The translations under genes were made by a program, and so were the position numbers. The notes under the pieces were generated by a model. It was not told where the DNA came from and did not search any database. It saw only the letters and a list, made by a program, of their open reading frames with translations. Shown here in pieces: positions 24,265 to 34,817 of a stretch of 64,000 nucleotides of DNA. The number at the start of each line of letters is the position of its first letter. Position 1 is the first letter of the stretch. The DNA comes from Clostridiales bacterium (GTDB taxonomy: Bacteria > Bacillota > Clostridia > Christensenellales > Borkfalkiaceae): assembly GCA_022508285.1 (NCBI GenBank), contig JAFLVN010000001.1:124001-188000 (forward strand). Direction: 5' to 3'.

Positions 24265-24837
24265 ATGGGTAAGGAAGAAATAGTAAACCGTATTCTTTCG
24301 GACGCCGAAACGGAAGCGGCAGAAATTCTGCGCTCGGCAAACGAGCGGGCGGAAGGCATTATTGCCGTAGCAAACGAACGCGCTGCAGATGAACGTGCCG
24401 AAGCGGAAAAAGAGGCGGGCGGCAGAGCAAAGCGAATTTCAGAGGGAAAGGCGGCTTCCGCCCGACTGGATTCGGCCAAAATTTTGCTTGCCGAAAAACG
24501 GCGTGTGATAGACGAAATTTACGCCCGTGCGCTGAAAAAGCTGCTTGAAATGAAAGAGAAAGACGCTCTTAAACTTATTGAAAAGCTGCTTGTAGCGCAC
24601 GCCGAAGAGGGCGACGAAATTATGCTTGCAAAAAACTTCGCCTATGCAAAGAGCGTTGAGGCTCTGCCCGTGGTAAAGGAGCGCAAGCTGAAAATCTCGG
24701 CAAAATACGCCGAAATCGACGGCGGCTGTATCTTGCGTGGCAAGCTCTGCGACAAAGACTTGTCTTACGGTGCATTATTGAACGCCGATAAGGACGAGTA
24801 TCAGGCGGAAATTGCCGCAAAGCTGTTTACGACTTAA
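24265..24837 (+). CDS. ntpE: V-type ATPase subunit E (peripheral stalk)
   Basis: A 190-residue stalk subunit: an Ala/Glu/Arg-rich N-terminal coiled coil (about 1-85) and a C-terminal globular domain (IDGGCILRGKLCDKDLSYGA) that contacts the headpiece. It pairs with the G/H-like subunit. Ten bases separate it from subunit K. Confidence 0.9.
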   Translation: MGKEEIVNRILSDAETEAAEILRSANERAEGIIAVANERAADERAEAEKEAGGRAKRISEGKAASARLDSAKILLAEKRRVIDEIYARALKKLLEMKEKDALKLIEKLLVAHAEEGDEIMLAKNFAYAKSVEALPVVKERKLKISAKYAEIDGGCILRGKLCDKDLSYGALLNADKDEYQAEIAAKLFTT

Positions 24838-24957
24838 CAAATTTTAAAAAATTAACGCCGAAAAACGCAAGGGCGGATTTATTTCGCCCGTTAAGCGTTT
24901 TACGACTAAAGCATACTCGCTGCAATTCGCAGCGCAGCGAGAATTGAGCGAAACTTT
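24838..24957. other. Gap in ATPase operon with two hairpins
   Basis: GGGCG/CGCCC (about 24871-24889) and CTCGCTGC/GCAGCGAG-type pairing (24916-24942). The sequence TACGACTAAAGCATACT resembles the start of the dispersed repeat at 44168, so this may be a decayed copy. It may also tune the level of the downstream subunits. Confidence 0.45.
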
Positions 24958-25905
24958 ATGATTGATCCTATCTTTACAAACGGCGTTATTGCCGTAAAAG
25001 AAAGGCTCCTTTTGGGCGATAAACTTCTGCGCTACACCGAAATGTCGGCGGAGGAAGTTTTGCGTGCCCTGCGTGAGGGCGGTTTCGGAAGCGGTGCTGA
25101 AAGTCAGGAGGGCGAAGCCTTAATTCTGACCGAAGAAAGCTCGCTCGACGGGTTTATCCGTGAGTATGCTCCCTCGCAAAAAGAACTTGAATATCTGCTC
25201 TCCCCGCGCGATTTCCACAACGCAAAAGCGCTGTGCAAGGCAGTAAAACTCAATACGGATGCCGAAAAACTGCTTGCGCCAGAGGGGCTTGTAAAAATCA
25301 AAGACTTGACTGCGGCTATACAGAGCGGTGACGTATCTGCGCTCGGTAAGGAGTTTGGCGGCGCAATAAAAGAGACGCTGGATAGCGATAAGCTCACGGG
25401 TGCGGAAATAGGTGCGATATTCGATAATGCGCTCTTTAAGCACCTTTCGAAAGTCAGCAAATTCAGTCCCCTACTCAAAAAACTGCTTGTCGGCAGAGCT
25501 GACAGAACCAATATTCTCACGGCTATGCGTTCCGAGAACCGTGAGTTTGCCGAAAAGCTGTATGTATGTGGCGGTAAGCTGAGCTCCTCGGAGCTTGCAA
25601 AGCTGTTCGACGACAACAGAGAGAATTTGGAAAAGGCGTTAAACGGCACGCCGTATGCGGAGTTTTACAAGCTGTGCTATACGGCTAAGGAGAAGGGTAT
25701 GCCATTCACCGAAGCCGAGCGTGCGTTGGAGTCTTTCGAGGCTGAGTATTTTGTGGCTAAACGGTACGAGCTCGAAGGCAAGCAGCCTTTCTTATATTAC
25801 GTATTCCGTCGCCGTGCGGAAATTCAGAACGTGCGAATAATTCTCGTATGTCTCAATGCGGGGCTTAAACCGCAGGATATAAAGAGGAGATTAAGAGCAT
25901 TATGA
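24958..25905 (+). CDS. ntpC: V-type ATPase subunit C
   Basis: Funnel-shaped subunit linking the central shaft to the proteolipid ring (homologue of V-ATPase d). At 315 residues it is all helical, as the family. The start region AVKERLLLGDKLLRYTEMSA and the end RRRAEIQNVRIILVCLNAGL match family ends. There is no clear ribosome site before the ATG, which lies after the hairpin gap. The stop overlaps subunit F. Confidence 0.9.
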   Translation: MIDPIFTNGVIAVKERLLLGDKLLRYTEMSAEEVLRALREGGFGSGAESQEGEALILTEESSLDGFIREYAPSQKELEYLLSPRDFHNAKALCKAVKLNTDAEKLLAPEGLVKIKDLTAAIQSGDVSALGKEFGGAIKETLDSDKLTGAEIGAIFDNALFKHLSKVSKFSPLLKKLLVGRADRTNILTAMRSENREFAEKLYVCGGKLSSSELAKLFDDNRENLEKALNGTPYAEFYKLCYTAKEKGMPFTEAERALESFEAEYFVAKRYELEGKQPFLYYVFRRRAEIQNVRIILVCLNAGLKPQDIKRRLRAL

Positions 25906-26216
25906 CAGGGAAAATGGCAATCGTAGGCAATGGCGACAGCATAATGGTATTCAAGGCGGCAGGCGTTGCAACCTTTCCCGCAAGCGACGAAAAAAAAGCT
26001 CGGGAAATACTCAGAAAAATCGCTTCGGATTATAAAATAATCTTTTTAACCGAAGAGCTCGCCCGCCCTTTACAAGATTTCTTAAAGCGGTTCGACGAAG
26101 AACCCTATCCCATAGTGTTGCCCATTCCCGCAAGCAAGGACGGCGGCAGCTACGGCGAGGAATTGCTCAGAAACGCAATGGAAAGGGCGTTGGGAGTAGA
26201 TATACTCTCCAAATAA
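25902..26216 (+). CDS. V-type ATPase subunit F
   Basis: Small central-stalk subunit (104 residues) with the CheY-like fold of the family: IAIVGNGDSIMVFKAAG-type first strand and helix, then YKIIFLTEELARPL and YPIVLPIPA. It regulates rotation by contacting subunit D. Translationally coupled to subunit C by ATGA. Confidence 0.9.
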   Translation: MTGKMAIVGNGDSIMVFKAAGVATFPASDEKKAREILRKIASDYKIIFLTEELARPLQDFLKRFDEEPYPIVLPIPASKDGGSYGEELLRNAMERALGVDILSK

Positions 26217-26298
26217 AGCAAATCGGTAATATTCTTAAATTTATTGCGTTTTCAAAATTGCATATTAAATCAGTTTAAATTTTATAAGGTAAAAATAT

Positions 26299-28065
26299 AT
26301 GACAGGCAAAACGGTAAAAATTTCGGGACCGCTTATTATTGCGGAAAATATGGCGGATAGTAAGCTGTACGACGTCGTGCAGGTATCTTCGCTCGGACTT
26401 ATCGGCGAGATAATCGAACTTCGTGGCGACAAGGCGTCTATTCAGGTCTACGAGGAAACTGCGGGCTTAGGCCCGGGTGAAGACGTAATATCCACGGGCG
26501 AACCCCTTTCGGCCGAGCTTGCACCCGGACTTATAACGGGTATTTTCGACGGTATTCAAAGACCTTTGACAACCCTTTTCTTCAACTACGGCAGCCGCAT
26601 ATCCCGCGGCGTTTCGGTAAACCGGCTCGACAGGGAAAAGAAATGGCACTTCACCCCCAAGGTTCAGGAGGGTGAAAAGGTTTCTGCGGGCGATATCCTC
26701 GGCGTTGTTCAGGAAACGGAAATCGTCGAGCACCGCATACTCGTGCCCAACGGAGTTGCGGGCACAGTCACCTCGATAAAAGAAGGCGACTTCACTATTG
26801 AAGAGACGGTAGCCGTAATCACAAACGAAAAGAGCGAAACTCCCGTTGCCATGCTCAGAAAGTGGCCCGTCCGCAAGGGCAGACCGTATAAAGAAAAGCT
26901 CTCTCCCGATATGCCTTTGGTTACCGGTCAGCGTGTAATAGATACGCTTTTCCCCATAGCAAAGGGCGGCGTTGCCGCCGTGCCCGGTCCATTCGGTAGC
27001 GGTAAGACGGTCGTTCAGCACCAGCTCGCAAAGTGGGCGGATGCGGATATAATTGTATACGTCGGCTGCGGCGAGCGTGGAAACGAGATGACGGACGTTC
27101 TCAACGAATTCCCCGAACTCAAAGACCCGAAGACGGGCGAACCCTTAATGAAGCGCACGGTGCTGATTGCAAACACCTCCGATATGCCTGTTGCCGCACG
27201 TGAGGCTTCTATTTACACCGGAATTACTATTGCGGAATACTTCCGTGATATGGGATATAACGTAGCAATTATGGCGGACTCAACCTCCCGCTGGGCTGAG
27301 GCTTTAAGAGAGATGAGCGGCCGCCTTGAGGAGATGCCCGGCGACGAGGGCTATCCCGCATACCTTTCAAGCCGCCTTGCCGAGTTCTACGAGAGAGCCG
27401 GCATAGTAAAGCTCTTGGGCAAAGGTGACAGAACGGGCTCAATCTCGGCAATAGGCGCAGTTTCTCCCCCCGGAGGAGACCTCTCCGAGCCCGTATCTCA
27501 GGGCACGCTCAGAATAGTAAAAGTATTCTGGGGACTGAGCGCATCTCTTGCGTACAAGCGCCACTTCCCCGCTATCGACTGGCTTATAAGCTATTCGCTC
27601 TACGCCGACAAAATGAAGGAATGGTACGAGAAAAACGTCGGCAATAACTTTTTAAAATACAGACAGTTTATAATGACAATATTGCAGGAGGAGGCGGCTC
27701 TCGACGAAATTGTGCGTCTCGTCGGCATGGATGCGCTCTCCTCGGGCGATAGACTTATAATGGAAACGGCAAAAATCGTGCGGGAGGACTACCTGCACCA
27801 GAACGCTTTCCACGACGTGGACACGTTCACGTCCATGACAAAGCAGATGCTTATGCTCCGCTTAATTTACGAATTCTATACGCTTTCGGAGGAGGCGATA
27901 AAGTCCTATGTTTCTTTAGACGACATTCTTGCTTGCCCGTTCAAAGACAAAATCGGTCGTGCAAAGTATATTCCCGAGAGCGAGCTTGCCGAATTTGACG
28001 GCATATTCAGCGCAATGAACGCACAGATAAAGGCGCTTGAGCAGGGAGGAGAGGACGATGTTTAA
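26299..28065 (+). CDS. ntpA: V-type ATPase catalytic subunit A
   Basis: Catalytic subunit of the A3B3 head. The P-loop GPFGSGKT lies at 230-237, a GERGNE motif about 25 residues later holds the catalytic glutamate, and [14 protein letters not shown] follows. The non-homologous bulge domain (about 115-185) typical of A subunits is present. At 588 residues it is full length. AAGGTAAAA precedes the ATG, 82 bases after subunit F. Confidence 0.98.
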   Translation: MTGKTVKISGPLIIAENMADSKLYDVVQVSSLGLIGEIIELRGDKASIQVYEETAGLGPGEDVISTGEPLSAELAPGLITGIFDGIQRPLTTLFFNYGSRISRGVSVNRLDREKKWHFTPKVQEGEKVSAGDILGVVQETEIVEHRILVPNGVAGTVTSIKEGDFTIEETVAVITNEKSETPVAMLRKWPVRKGRPYKEKLSPDMPLVTGQRVIDTLFPIAKGGVAAVPGPFGSGKTVVQHQLAKWADADIIVYVGCGERGNEMTDVLNEFPELKDPKTGEPLMKRTVLIANTSDMPVAAREASIYTGITIAEYFRDMGYNVAIMADSTSRWAEALREMSGRLEEMPGDEGYPAYLSSRLAEFYERAGIVKLLGKGDRTGSISAIGAVSPPGGDLSEPVSQGTLRIVKVFWGLSASLAYKRHFPAIDWLISYSLYADKMKEWYEKNVGNNFLKYRQFIMTILQEEAALDEIVRLVGMDALSSGDRLIMETAKIVREDYLHQNAFHDVDTFTSMTKQMLMLRLIYEFYTLSEEAIKSYVSLDDILACPFKDKIGRAKYIPESELAEFDGIFSAMNAQIKALEQGGEDDV

Positions 28066-29431
28066 GGAATATAAGACCATAAAGGAAGTAGTCGGCCCTC
28101 TCATGCTCGTCGAGGGCGTAGAGGGTGTAAAATATAACGAACTTGTAGATATCGTCTGCTCGAACGGCGAAATCCGCCGAGGCAAGGTACTGGAAATCAA
28201 CCGTGATAAGGCGGTCGTACAGCTCTTCGAAAGGTCGCAGGGACTTCAGATTACCACGGCTAAAGCCCGCTTTTTGGGGCACAGTCAGGAGCTTGCCGTC
28301 TCCCGTGATATGCTTGGCAGAGTGTTCGACGGTATGGGCAACCCCCGTGACGGCGGTGCGCCCGTAATCCCCGAAAAGAAGCTGGATATAAACGGCGAAC
28401 CCATTAACCCCGCCGCACGTGACTACCCCAACGAATTCATACAGACGGGAATATCGGCTATCGACGGCTTGAACACCCTTGTAAGAGGACAGAAGCTCCC
28501 CGTGTTCTCCATGAGCGGTTTGCCGCACGCCGAGCTTGCGGCGCAGATTGCACGTCAGGCAAAGGTGAGGGGTTCGGATTCAAACTTCGCCGTAGTTTTC
28601 GCCGCAATCGGAATTACGTTCGAGGAAGCGCAATACTTCGTTGACGACTTCAAGCGCACGGGCGCAATCGAAAGGACGGTGCTCTTCACAAATCTTGCTA
28701 ACGACCCCGCCGTCGAGCGTATTTCCACTCCGAGAATCGCGCTCACCTGTGCGGAATATCTTGCGTTCACCTGCGGCATGCACGTGCTCGTAATAATGAC
28801 CGATATCACCAACTACGCCGAGGCTCTGCGTGAAGTTTCCGCAGCCCGTCGGGAAATCCCCGGCAGACGAGGCTATCCCGGCTATCTTTATACTGACCTC
28901 GCTTCGCTCTACGAGCGTGCGGGCAGAATCAGAGGTAGCGAGGGCTCTATAACGCAGATACCCATTTTAACCATGCCCGAGGACGACAAAACTCACCCCA
29001 TTCCCGACTTAACGGGCTATATCACAGAGGGTCAGATAATGCTCTCCCGTGACCTCTACAAAAAGGGTTTAAATCCCCCTGTAGACGTTCTGCCCTCGCT
29101 CTCACGTCTAAAAGACAAGGGAACGGGCAAAGGTAAGACCCGTGAGGACCACGCTGACACCATGAACCAGTTGTTTGCGGCATATGCGCGGGGCAAGGAG
29201 TGCAAGGAGCTTTCGGCAATCCTTGGCGAGGCGGCGCTCTCCGACGTGGATAAACTCTACGCAAAGTTTGCCGAAGAGTTTGAAAAGCAGTACGTAAATC
29301 AGGGCTTCGAGACGGACAGACCGATAGAGGAAACTTTGGATCTCGGCTGGAAGCTTTTAAAAATTCTGCCCGTCGGCGAACTTAAACGTATCCGTCAGGA
29401 ATATATTGATAAGTACTTGAATAAGGAGTAA
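28058..29431 (+). CDS. ntpB: V-type ATPase subunit B
   Basis: Non-catalytic nucleotide-site subunit of the head, 457 residues. [15 protein letters not shown] replaces the Walker A motif, as in all B subunits, and EITNY-like [13 protein letters not shown] follows. The ATG at 28058 is preceded by GGAGAGG and overlaps the end of subunit A by eight bases. A TTG 21 bases upstream is open but less likely. Confidence 0.97.
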   Translation: MFKEYKTIKEVVGPLMLVEGVEGVKYNELVDIVCSNGEIRRGKVLEINRDKAVVQLFERSQGLQITTAKARFLGHSQELAVSRDMLGRVFDGMGNPRDGGAPVIPEKKLDINGEPINPAARDYPNEFIQTGISAIDGLNTLVRGQKLPVFSMSGLPHAELAAQIARQAKVRGSDSNFAVVFAAIGITFEEAQYFVDDFKRTGAIERTVLFTNLANDPAVERISTPRIALTCAEYLAFTCGMHVLVIMTDITNYAEALREVSAARREIPGRRGYPGYLYTDLASLYERAGRIRGSEGSITQIPILTMPEDDKTHPIPDLTGYITEGQIMLSRDLYKKGLNPPVDVLPSLSRLKDKGTGKGKTREDHADTMNQLFAAYARGKECKELSAILGEAALSDVDKLYAKFAEEFEKQYVNQGFETDRPIEETLDLGWKLLKILPVGELKRIRQEYIDKYLNKE

Positions 29432-29432
29432 C

Positions 29433-30053
29433 ATGGCAAGGCTCAACGTAAACCCCACGCGAATGGAGCTTAAAAAACTTAAGACTCGGCTTGCAACCGC
29501 AGTGCGGGGGCACAAGCTCTTAAAGGATAAATCAGACGAAATGATACGCCGTTTCACCGTTATCCTGCGTGAGGACGCCAATCTTCGTAAAGAGGTTGAA
29601 AAGGAGCTTGCCGAAACGCTCACGCAGTTTTCCGTTGCCCGTTCGGTCACGCCCGCTTACAGTGCGGAAACGGCTTTTGCAATGCCGTCCGTTGCGGTCA
29701 GCGCAGAGTGCGCCACACAGAGCATAATGGGCGTAGACGTGCCCAAAATCGAGCTCAAAGAGGAGAAGCGTTCGGATAGCCTTCCGTACTCCTTTTCGGA
29801 AATCACCAGCGAGGCAGATTATTCGGTGGGCAGAATTTCCGCTCTCCTTCCGAGACTTGTAAAGCTTGCCGAAACAGAAAAGGCGGTGCGCCTTTTAGCT
29901 GACGAAATAGAGCGCAATAAGCGCCGTGTAAACGCCCTCGAGTACATCATGATTCCTCAGCTTGAGGAAACGATAAAGTACATCCGCAACAAGCTCGACG
30001 AAAACGAGCGTGCAGCAATCGTAAGATTGATGAAAGTTAAAAACAGAGCTTAA
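29433..30053 (+). CDS. ntpD: V-type ATPase subunit D (central shaft)
   Basis: Rotating shaft, 206 residues, with two long antiparallel helices. The family start NPTRMELKKLKTRLATAVRG and the end RVNALEYIMIPQLEETIKYI are both clear. Last gene of the operon, one base after subunit B, and followed by a strong terminator. Confidence 0.96.
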   Translation: MARLNVNPTRMELKKLKTRLATAVRGHKLLKDKSDEMIRRFTVILREDANLRKEVEKELAETLTQFSVARSVTPAYSAETAFAMPSVAVSAECATQSIMGVDVPKIELKEEKRSDSLPYSFSEITSEADYSVGRISALLPRLVKLAETEKAVRLLADEIERNKRRVNALEYIMIPQLEETIKYIRNKLDENERAAIVRLMKVKNRA

Positions 30054-30057
30054 AAAT

Positions 30058-30098
30058 AAGGCGTCAGCCGTCCGAATTAGACGGCTGACGCCTTTATA
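30058..30098 (+). terminator. Terminator of the ATPase operon
   Basis: AAGGCGTCAGCCGTC pairs perfectly with GACGGCTGACGCCTT around CGAATTA, then a short T run. Confidence 0.93.
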
Positions 30099-30113
30099 AG
30101 AAAGGATAATTCT

Positions 30114-30968
30114 ATGGATAAAAAAACTACTCACAAATTGCCAGTTCTTGCAATTTGTTACGACTTCGATAAAACGCTTTCACCCGACGATATGCAGGCG
30201 CAGGGGTACATTCAGTCGGTCGGCTACGACGTTGAGGAATTTTGGCAGGAAGCCAACGACTTTGCCAAAAGCAACGATATGGACGGCAACCTTGCGTATA
30301 TGTACAAGATGGTGGAGGAAGCCGAGGCTAATTTCGTTTTAAACCGCCGAGCGCTCGCCGAGTACGGTTCGCACGTGCGGCTTTTCGAAGGCGTCGAGGG
30401 GTGGTTTAAGCGCATCAACGAATATGGAAAAGTTAATGGCGTAACCGTTGAGCACTACATAATTTCGTCGGGGCTCAAAGAGATGATAGAGGGCTCGGCG
30501 ATTGCAAACGAATTTACCAAAATCTATGCCTCAAGTTTCTGCTTCAACGCAAAAGGAGTAGCTAAATGGCCGGCGCAGGTAGTCAATTATACAAATAAAA
30601 CGCAGTTTCTGTTCAGAATAGAAAAGGGCGTCCTCGACGTAAACGACGATGCCGTCAACGACTATTTCCCGCCCGAAAAGCTCAGAGTGCCATTCAGAAA
30701 TATGGTATATCTCGGCGACAGCCAAACCGATATCCCGTGCATGAAGCTCGTCAACGTGAACGGCGGACACTCGATTGGTGTGTACAACCCGACAGGCGAT
30801 AAGAGCAGGGTATTAAAACTGCTAACGGAGAACAGGGTGCGCTATATAGCCCCTGCCGACTACAGGGAGGGTGGCGAGCTGGATAATCTGATAAAGGCGA
30901 TTATAGATAGAACGGCGGCTAACGAAAAGCTTGAAAGTAAACATGTAAAAGATAAAAAAGAAATATAA
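30114..30968 (+). CDS. HAD-family phosphatase
   Basis: Haloacid-dehalogenase fold hydrolase, 284 residues, of the phosphoserine-phosphatase-like branch. Motif I is YDFDKTLS (Asp17 nucleophile, Asp19), motif II IISSG, and motif IV YLGDSQTDIPC, with a helical cap between I and II. The substrate is not predictable. The gene stands alone between two terminators. Confidence 0.87.
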   Translation: MDKKTTHKLPVLAICYDFDKTLSPDDMQAQGYIQSVGYDVEEFWQEANDFAKSNDMDGNLAYMYKMVEEAEANFVLNRRALAEYGSHVRLFEGVEGWFKRINEYGKVNGVTVEHYIISSGLKEMIEGSAIANEFTKIYASSFCFNAKGVAKWPAQVVNYTNKTQFLFRIEKGVLDVNDDAVNDYFPPEKLRVPFRNMVYLGDSQTDIPCMKLVNVNGGHSIGVYNPTGDKSRVLKLLTENRVRYIAPADYREGGELDNLIKAIIDRTAANEKLESKHVKDKKEI

Positions 30969-30971
30969 AAA

Positions 30972-31000
30972 TGCGGCGCAACTGCGCCGCACTTTATTAT
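30972..31000. terminator. Bidirectional terminator between HAD gene and ktrA
   Basis: TGCGGCGCA followed closely by its complement TGCGCCGCA, then TTTATTATTTT on + and an A/T-rich tract on -. Serves the convergent HAD and ktrA genes. Confidence 0.85.
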
Positions 31001-31014
31001 TTTAATAAGGATAT

Positions 31015-31668
31015 TTATCTCTTGTGTTTGTTGGCAAATTTTATAATCTCTCCGGTGTTGCCGAACACAACCATGTGGTCGCCTTCTTCAAACACGTAGT
31101 CCGCACCGGGAGGGGGTTGCACCTTCGAGCCTTTTTTAATCGTAAGCACGTTAAGTCCGTGTGCACGGGGATTAACCTGTAAAATGGTTTTTTGGAACCA
31201 TTTTGCGGGAACGGCAATCTCAAAAATGGAATACTCCGCATCGAGCTCGAAGTAGTCGTAAGCCCTTTCGGTATTTAGCTTAACGGCAAGCTTTTCAGCT
31301 ATATCTCGGTTGGGGTAAATAACTTCATCTGCGCCCACACGCAAAAGGAATTTCCTTTGAATGTTCGTCTCCGCCCTTGCCACAACGTACTTTGCGCCCA
31401 AATCTTTCAGATTTGAAGTGATTTCAAGCGAGGATTGAAAGTCTTCACCCATCGAAACCACGCACACGTCGAAAGACGGCACGTCCAGCGACTGCAAAGT
31501 GTCTATATTAGTGCAGTTGCCTATAAGTGCGCTCGTATATTTCGATGCAAGCGAATTTATCGTGTTTTCGTCGCGGTCCACAATCATAACTTCGTCGCCC
31601 ATTTTAAGCAGGTTTTCACCTAATAACAGGCCGAATTTGCCCATACCGATTAGCAGTACTGATTTCAT
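31015..31668 (-). CDS. ktrA: KtrA/TrkA-type K+ uptake regulator
   Basis: Cytoplasmic gating ring subunit of the KtrAB potassium transporter, binding nucleotide and probably c-di-AMP. An RCK_N Rossmann domain with GMGKFG (8-13) and Asp31 (VDRDE) is followed by an RCK_C domain from about 135 (FQKTILQVNPRAHGL). At 217 residues it is normal length. GGGAGG sits before the ATG chosen here. A longer upstream reading crosses the repeat element and lacks a ribosome site. It is read after ktrB, with the repeat in between. Confidence 0.93.
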   Translation of the reverse strand: MKSVLLIGMGKFGLLLGENLLKMGDEVMIVDRDENTINSLASKYTSALIGNCTNIDTLQSLDVPSFDVCVVSMGEDFQSSLEITSNLKDLGAKYVVARAETNIQRKFLLRVGADEVIYPNRDIAEKLAVKLNTERAYDYFELDAEYSIFEIAVPAKWFQKTILQVNPRAHGLNVLTIKKGSKVQPPPGADYVFEEGDHMVVFGNTGEIIKFANKHKR

Positions 31669-31675
31669 TAATGCC

Positions 31676-31802
31676 TCCCAACAGCCCTTGCATATACTTC
31701 GCAATACTGTGTTGAACTCCGTGCCGCCTTGGTCGTGTACGCTTTAGTACACTCCCTGCGGACGGTACTCGTTCGCCTTGTCTTGCTTGTATCTGCAAAG
31801 TC
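31676..31802 (+). repeat. Dispersed intergenic repeat, copy 1 (between ktrB and ktrA)
   Basis: Aligns along its whole length with 44163-44297: GCATATACTTCGCA, a GTTGA/GTTAAG stretch, then the palindrome GTGTACGCTTTAGTACAC (31735-31752), ACTCCC, and a CTTG/CTCGTATCT end. It contains no gene and lies within an operon, so it is transcribed in antisense orientation relative to copy 2. Confidence 0.75.
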
Positions 31803-31829
31803 TGTTATATTATTTTGTTTCTATAATTA

Positions 31830-33188
31830 TTATCCTATTAAAAGCGTGTCGACGGGATAGCGGGTGTCAGGCACTTTGCGCTTTTTTGCAAGGGCAAGCG
31901 CAAGGGTTAAAATGCCTACCCTGCCTGCATACATCATTATCATAAGTATTATAAGTGAGCCGTTAGATAGGTGAGGGGTAATTCCCATCGAAAGCCCTAC
32001 CGTGCCCAAAGCAGATATGCACTCGTAAAGCACAGCTTTAAACAGACCGACGTCGGCAGATACAATTTTGGTGGGCTCTATTGCGCATATTACAAGCGTT
32101 GCGCAAAGTACAAGAGTCAAGCACGCCGCAAGTATTGCAAGTGCTTGCGAAAGGAGGGTGGACTCTATACGTTTTTTGCCGATATTTATGTCGCGCACGC
32201 CTCTGAATACGTCTACCATACCCATTACAATCACGGCGAAAGTGCCGACTTTAATTCCGCCTGCGGTCGAACCCGAGCTGCCGCCTATAAACATAAGCAC
32301 GAGAGTTAAAAGGTAACCGCTGTCCGAAAGGGTAGAGGGGTTTGTGGTGTAAAATCCCGCAGTCCTCGGCGTTACGGCGTTAAAGAAGGATAGAAGTAGC
32401 TTTTCCCAAAAATTGTAGCCTCCTCCCGCATAAGACTCGTTCCATTCGAACCCTAAAAACATAAAAGTGGGAACAAAGATAAGCAGGGCGCTCGTTACGA
32501 GAATTACTTTGGTGTTCAGCTGGAATTTTTTGAAGCGGAAGCGGCAACGGATAATGTCGCCCCATACACAGAAACCCAGCCCGCCCAAAATAATGAGTCC
32601 GCAAATTGTGAGGCTCACAAGCGGGTTTGTGGCATAAACGCTGAGCGACGATGAGCCGAGCAAATCGAAACCTGCGTTGCAGAATGCCGAAACGGAGTGG
32701 AAGATAGCATAATATATGCCGTTGCCCCAGCCGTAGTCCTGCACGAACTGTATGCCCAAGAGCAGTGCGCCGAGCGTTTCAAATATCAACGACCCGATAA
32801 GAATACTGCGGACAAGATGCTTTAAACCGAAAAACTTTTCGCTGCCGGCGCTCGTCATCAGCGCACGGCGGCTGCCTAAGCCCATTTCCTTTCTGAATAC
32901 CATTATAACGCTGGAAACGAAGGTCATGAAACCGAGTCCGCCGAACTGGACAAGCAATAAAATTACAATTTGCCCGAACAGCGTCCAGTGAGTGCCCGTA
33001 ACGTATGGCGTAAGCCCCGTAACGCAAGTTGCGCTCGTTGCGGTAAACAGCGCACCCACATAGCTCGTGTGCTCGCCTTTGACGGTTGCAAAGGGGAGTA
33101 TGAGCAATACGCTGCCTATTAATATTGCAATAAGATATCCGAGGGCAAGAATCTGCCACACGGATAAACGGAATTTTCTTTTTTTCAT
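31830..33188 (-). CDS. ktrB: KtrB-type K+ uptake channel subunit
   Basis: Membrane pore of the Na+-dependent K+ transporter, 452 residues, with four pore-loop repeats. The selectivity-filter glycines are visible in TSATCVTGL, HSVSAFCNAGFD, NAVTPRTAGF and ECISALGTVGLS. The GGSSGSTAGGIKV gating loop precedes the second half. I chose the ATG at MKKRKFRLS; 14 more residues upstream are open but carry no ribosome site. Cotranscribed with ktrA. Confidence 0.95.
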   Translation of the reverse strand: MKKRKFRLSVWQILALGYLIAILIGSVLLILPFATVKGEHTSYVGALFTATSATCVTGLTPYVTGTHWTLFGQIVILLLVQFGGLGFMTFVSSVIMVFRKEMGLGSRRALMTSAGSEKFFGLKHLVRSILIGSLIFETLGALLLGIQFVQDYGWGNGIYYAIFHSVSAFCNAGFDLLGSSSLSVYATNPLVSLTICGLIILGGLGFCVWGDIIRCRFRFKKFQLNTKVILVTSALLIFVPTFMFLGFEWNESYAGGGYNFWEKLLLSFFNAVTPRTAGFYTTNPSTLSDSGYLLTLVLMFIGGSSGSTAGGIKVGTFAVIVMGMVDVFRGVRDINIGKKRIESTLLSQALAILAACLTLVLCATLVICAIEPTKIVSADVGLFKAVLYECISALGTVGLSMGITPHLSNGSLIILMIMMYAGRVGILTLALALAKKRKVPDTRYPVDTLLIG

Positions 33189-33418
33189 AAAAATCACAGC
33201 AATTTTAGCACACAAGTAAATTGCTGTCAAGCAAATACACTCCTCCCCTTAAACGCAGTCTTTTTTTAAAAATATGCGTGCGCACACATATGCGCCAAGT
33301 CACCAAGTTTAAGCTCTGCGGCATATGCTTTAATATTGCCGCATTTTTAATTATATGTGCTGGCAGGCATATCTTAACCGGTACACTTGAATTTTCAAAC
33401 ATTAAAGTTGCGGCGCAT

Positions 33419-34789
33419 ATGCGATACGGAGGTGTATATACGGGTAAATATTTCGGTACAGACGGTTTTAGGGGCGAAGCCGGCATAACCATCACCGCCG
33501 AGCAGGCGTTCAGATGCGGCAGGGTTCTCGGGTGGTATTTCGGTCTGAATATGGGCAAAAGGTGCCGGGCCGTCATAGGCAAGGATACCCGCCTCTCCTC
33601 CTATATGTTAGAATATGCGCTTGCGGCGGGATTTACCGCTTCGGGCGGTGATGCGTACATTCTCCACGTAACTACCACTCCTTCAGTATCGTATATAACG
33701 AGGTGCGACGGGTTCGACTTGGGAATTATGATTTCCGCAAGCCACAACGGCTACTCCGACAACGGCATCAAGCTGTTCAACTCTCAGGGCGAAAAGCTTG
33801 CCGGCGGAGTGATAAGCCTTATCGAAAAGTATCTCGACGGCGACTTGCAGCCATTCGGCGGGGATATCCCTTTTTCGAACGGCAAAAACGTCGGGCGCAC
33901 GGTGGACTATCTTTCGGGCAGAAACCGCTACACGGGTCACCTTATTTCCCTTTCAACCTGCTCGTATAAGGGGTTCAGGGTGGGTTTAGACGGAGCGAAC
34001 GGCAGCGCCTTTTCGCTTGCCCGTTCGGTATTCGACGCACTCGGCGCTAAAACCTATCTTATAGGCGGAGAGCCTGACGGTACAAACATCAACGGCGGCG
34101 TGGGCTCCACGCATATAGAGGCTCTGCAAAAGCTCGTTTTAGAAAACTCTCTCGATTTGGGGTTTGCCTTCGACGGCGATGCCGACAGGTGTATCGCTGT
34201 GGATTCCCGGGGAGAAGTTATTACCGGCGACGAAATTCTGTATATCTGTGCCGACTACCTCAAAAAACGTGGCGAATTGAACAGGAACACAATAGTCTGC
34301 ACCAAAATGAGCAACGGCGGACTTATTAAAAGCTTGAAAAATCTCGGGATAGACTGCGAAGTCTGCGACGTGGGCGACGGAAACGTATGCAGGGCGATGC
34401 AACAGTCGGGCGCGGTTTTGGGTGGCGAACGCAGCGGACATATAGTATTCTCTAAATATGAATCCACGGGCGACGGGCTGGTCACCGCCATTATGGTAAT
34501 GGAAGCGATGATAGCGCAAAACTGCACACTGTATGAGCTTTTAAAGGGCTATAAGCCGCTTACGCAGATAAACAGTAATATACCGTGCGGCGATAAAGCG
34601 CTTGCAATGCGGGGAGCTGAGGACCTTGCCTTAAAGCTTTCCGAACAGTTGTGCGTGCGCATGGTAGTCCGCCCCTCCGGTACGGAACGCCTCATAAGAG
34701 TGATGGCTGAGGGCGAAAGCGGAGATAATTGCGCCCTCGCATGTAAAACTTTAAGCGATAAAATCCTTTCAAATTGCTCGAGATATTGA
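33419..34789 (+). CDS. glmM: Phosphoglucosamine mutase (GlmM-like)
   Basis: Converts glucosamine-6-phosphate to glucosamine-1-phosphate for UDP-GlcNAc and peptidoglycan. YFGTDGFRG opens the fold, the phosphoserine loop ISASHNG has Ser108 as the active residue, DGDADRC is the metal loop and RPSGTERLIRVMAE the phosphate loop. The length is 456 residues. The ATG at 33419 is preferred by alignment of the N-terminus, but the best ribosome-like box, GGAGGTG, lies inside the frame, so the start is uncertain. glmS follows directly, which supports the assignment over phosphomannomutase. Confidence 0.88.
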   Translation: MRYGGVYTGKYFGTDGFRGEAGITITAEQAFRCGRVLGWYFGLNMGKRCRAVIGKDTRLSSYMLEYALAAGFTASGGDAYILHVTTTPSVSYITRCDGFDLGIMISASHNGYSDNGIKLFNSQGEKLAGGVISLIEKYLDGDLQPFGGDIPFSNGKNVGRTVDYLSGRNRYTGHLISLSTCSYKGFRVGLDGANGSAFSLARSVFDALGAKTYLIGGEPDGTNINGGVGSTHIEALQKLVLENSLDLGFAFDGDADRCIAVDSRGEVITGDEILYICADYLKKRGELNRNTIVCTKMSNGGLIKSLKNLGIDCEVCDVGDGNVCRAMQQSGAVLGGERSGHIVFSKYESTGDGLVTAIMVMEAMIAQNCTLYELLKGYKPLTQINSNIPCGDKALAMRGAEDLALKLSEQLCVRMVVRPSGTERLIRVMAEGESGDNCALACKTLSDKILSNCSRY

Positions 34790-34817
34790 AATATTAATAT
34801 ATGGCGAGGTTTTGATT

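Noticed and set aside
24903..24957. Third full copy of the dispersed intergenic repeat in the ATPase operon
   Set aside because: Only the first 15 or so bases resemble the family; the GTGTAC...GTACAC core is absent.
33221..33418. N-terminal extension of GlmM by 66 residues
   Set aside because: The extension has no ribosome site and resembles no mutase; family proteins begin a few residues before YFGTDG.
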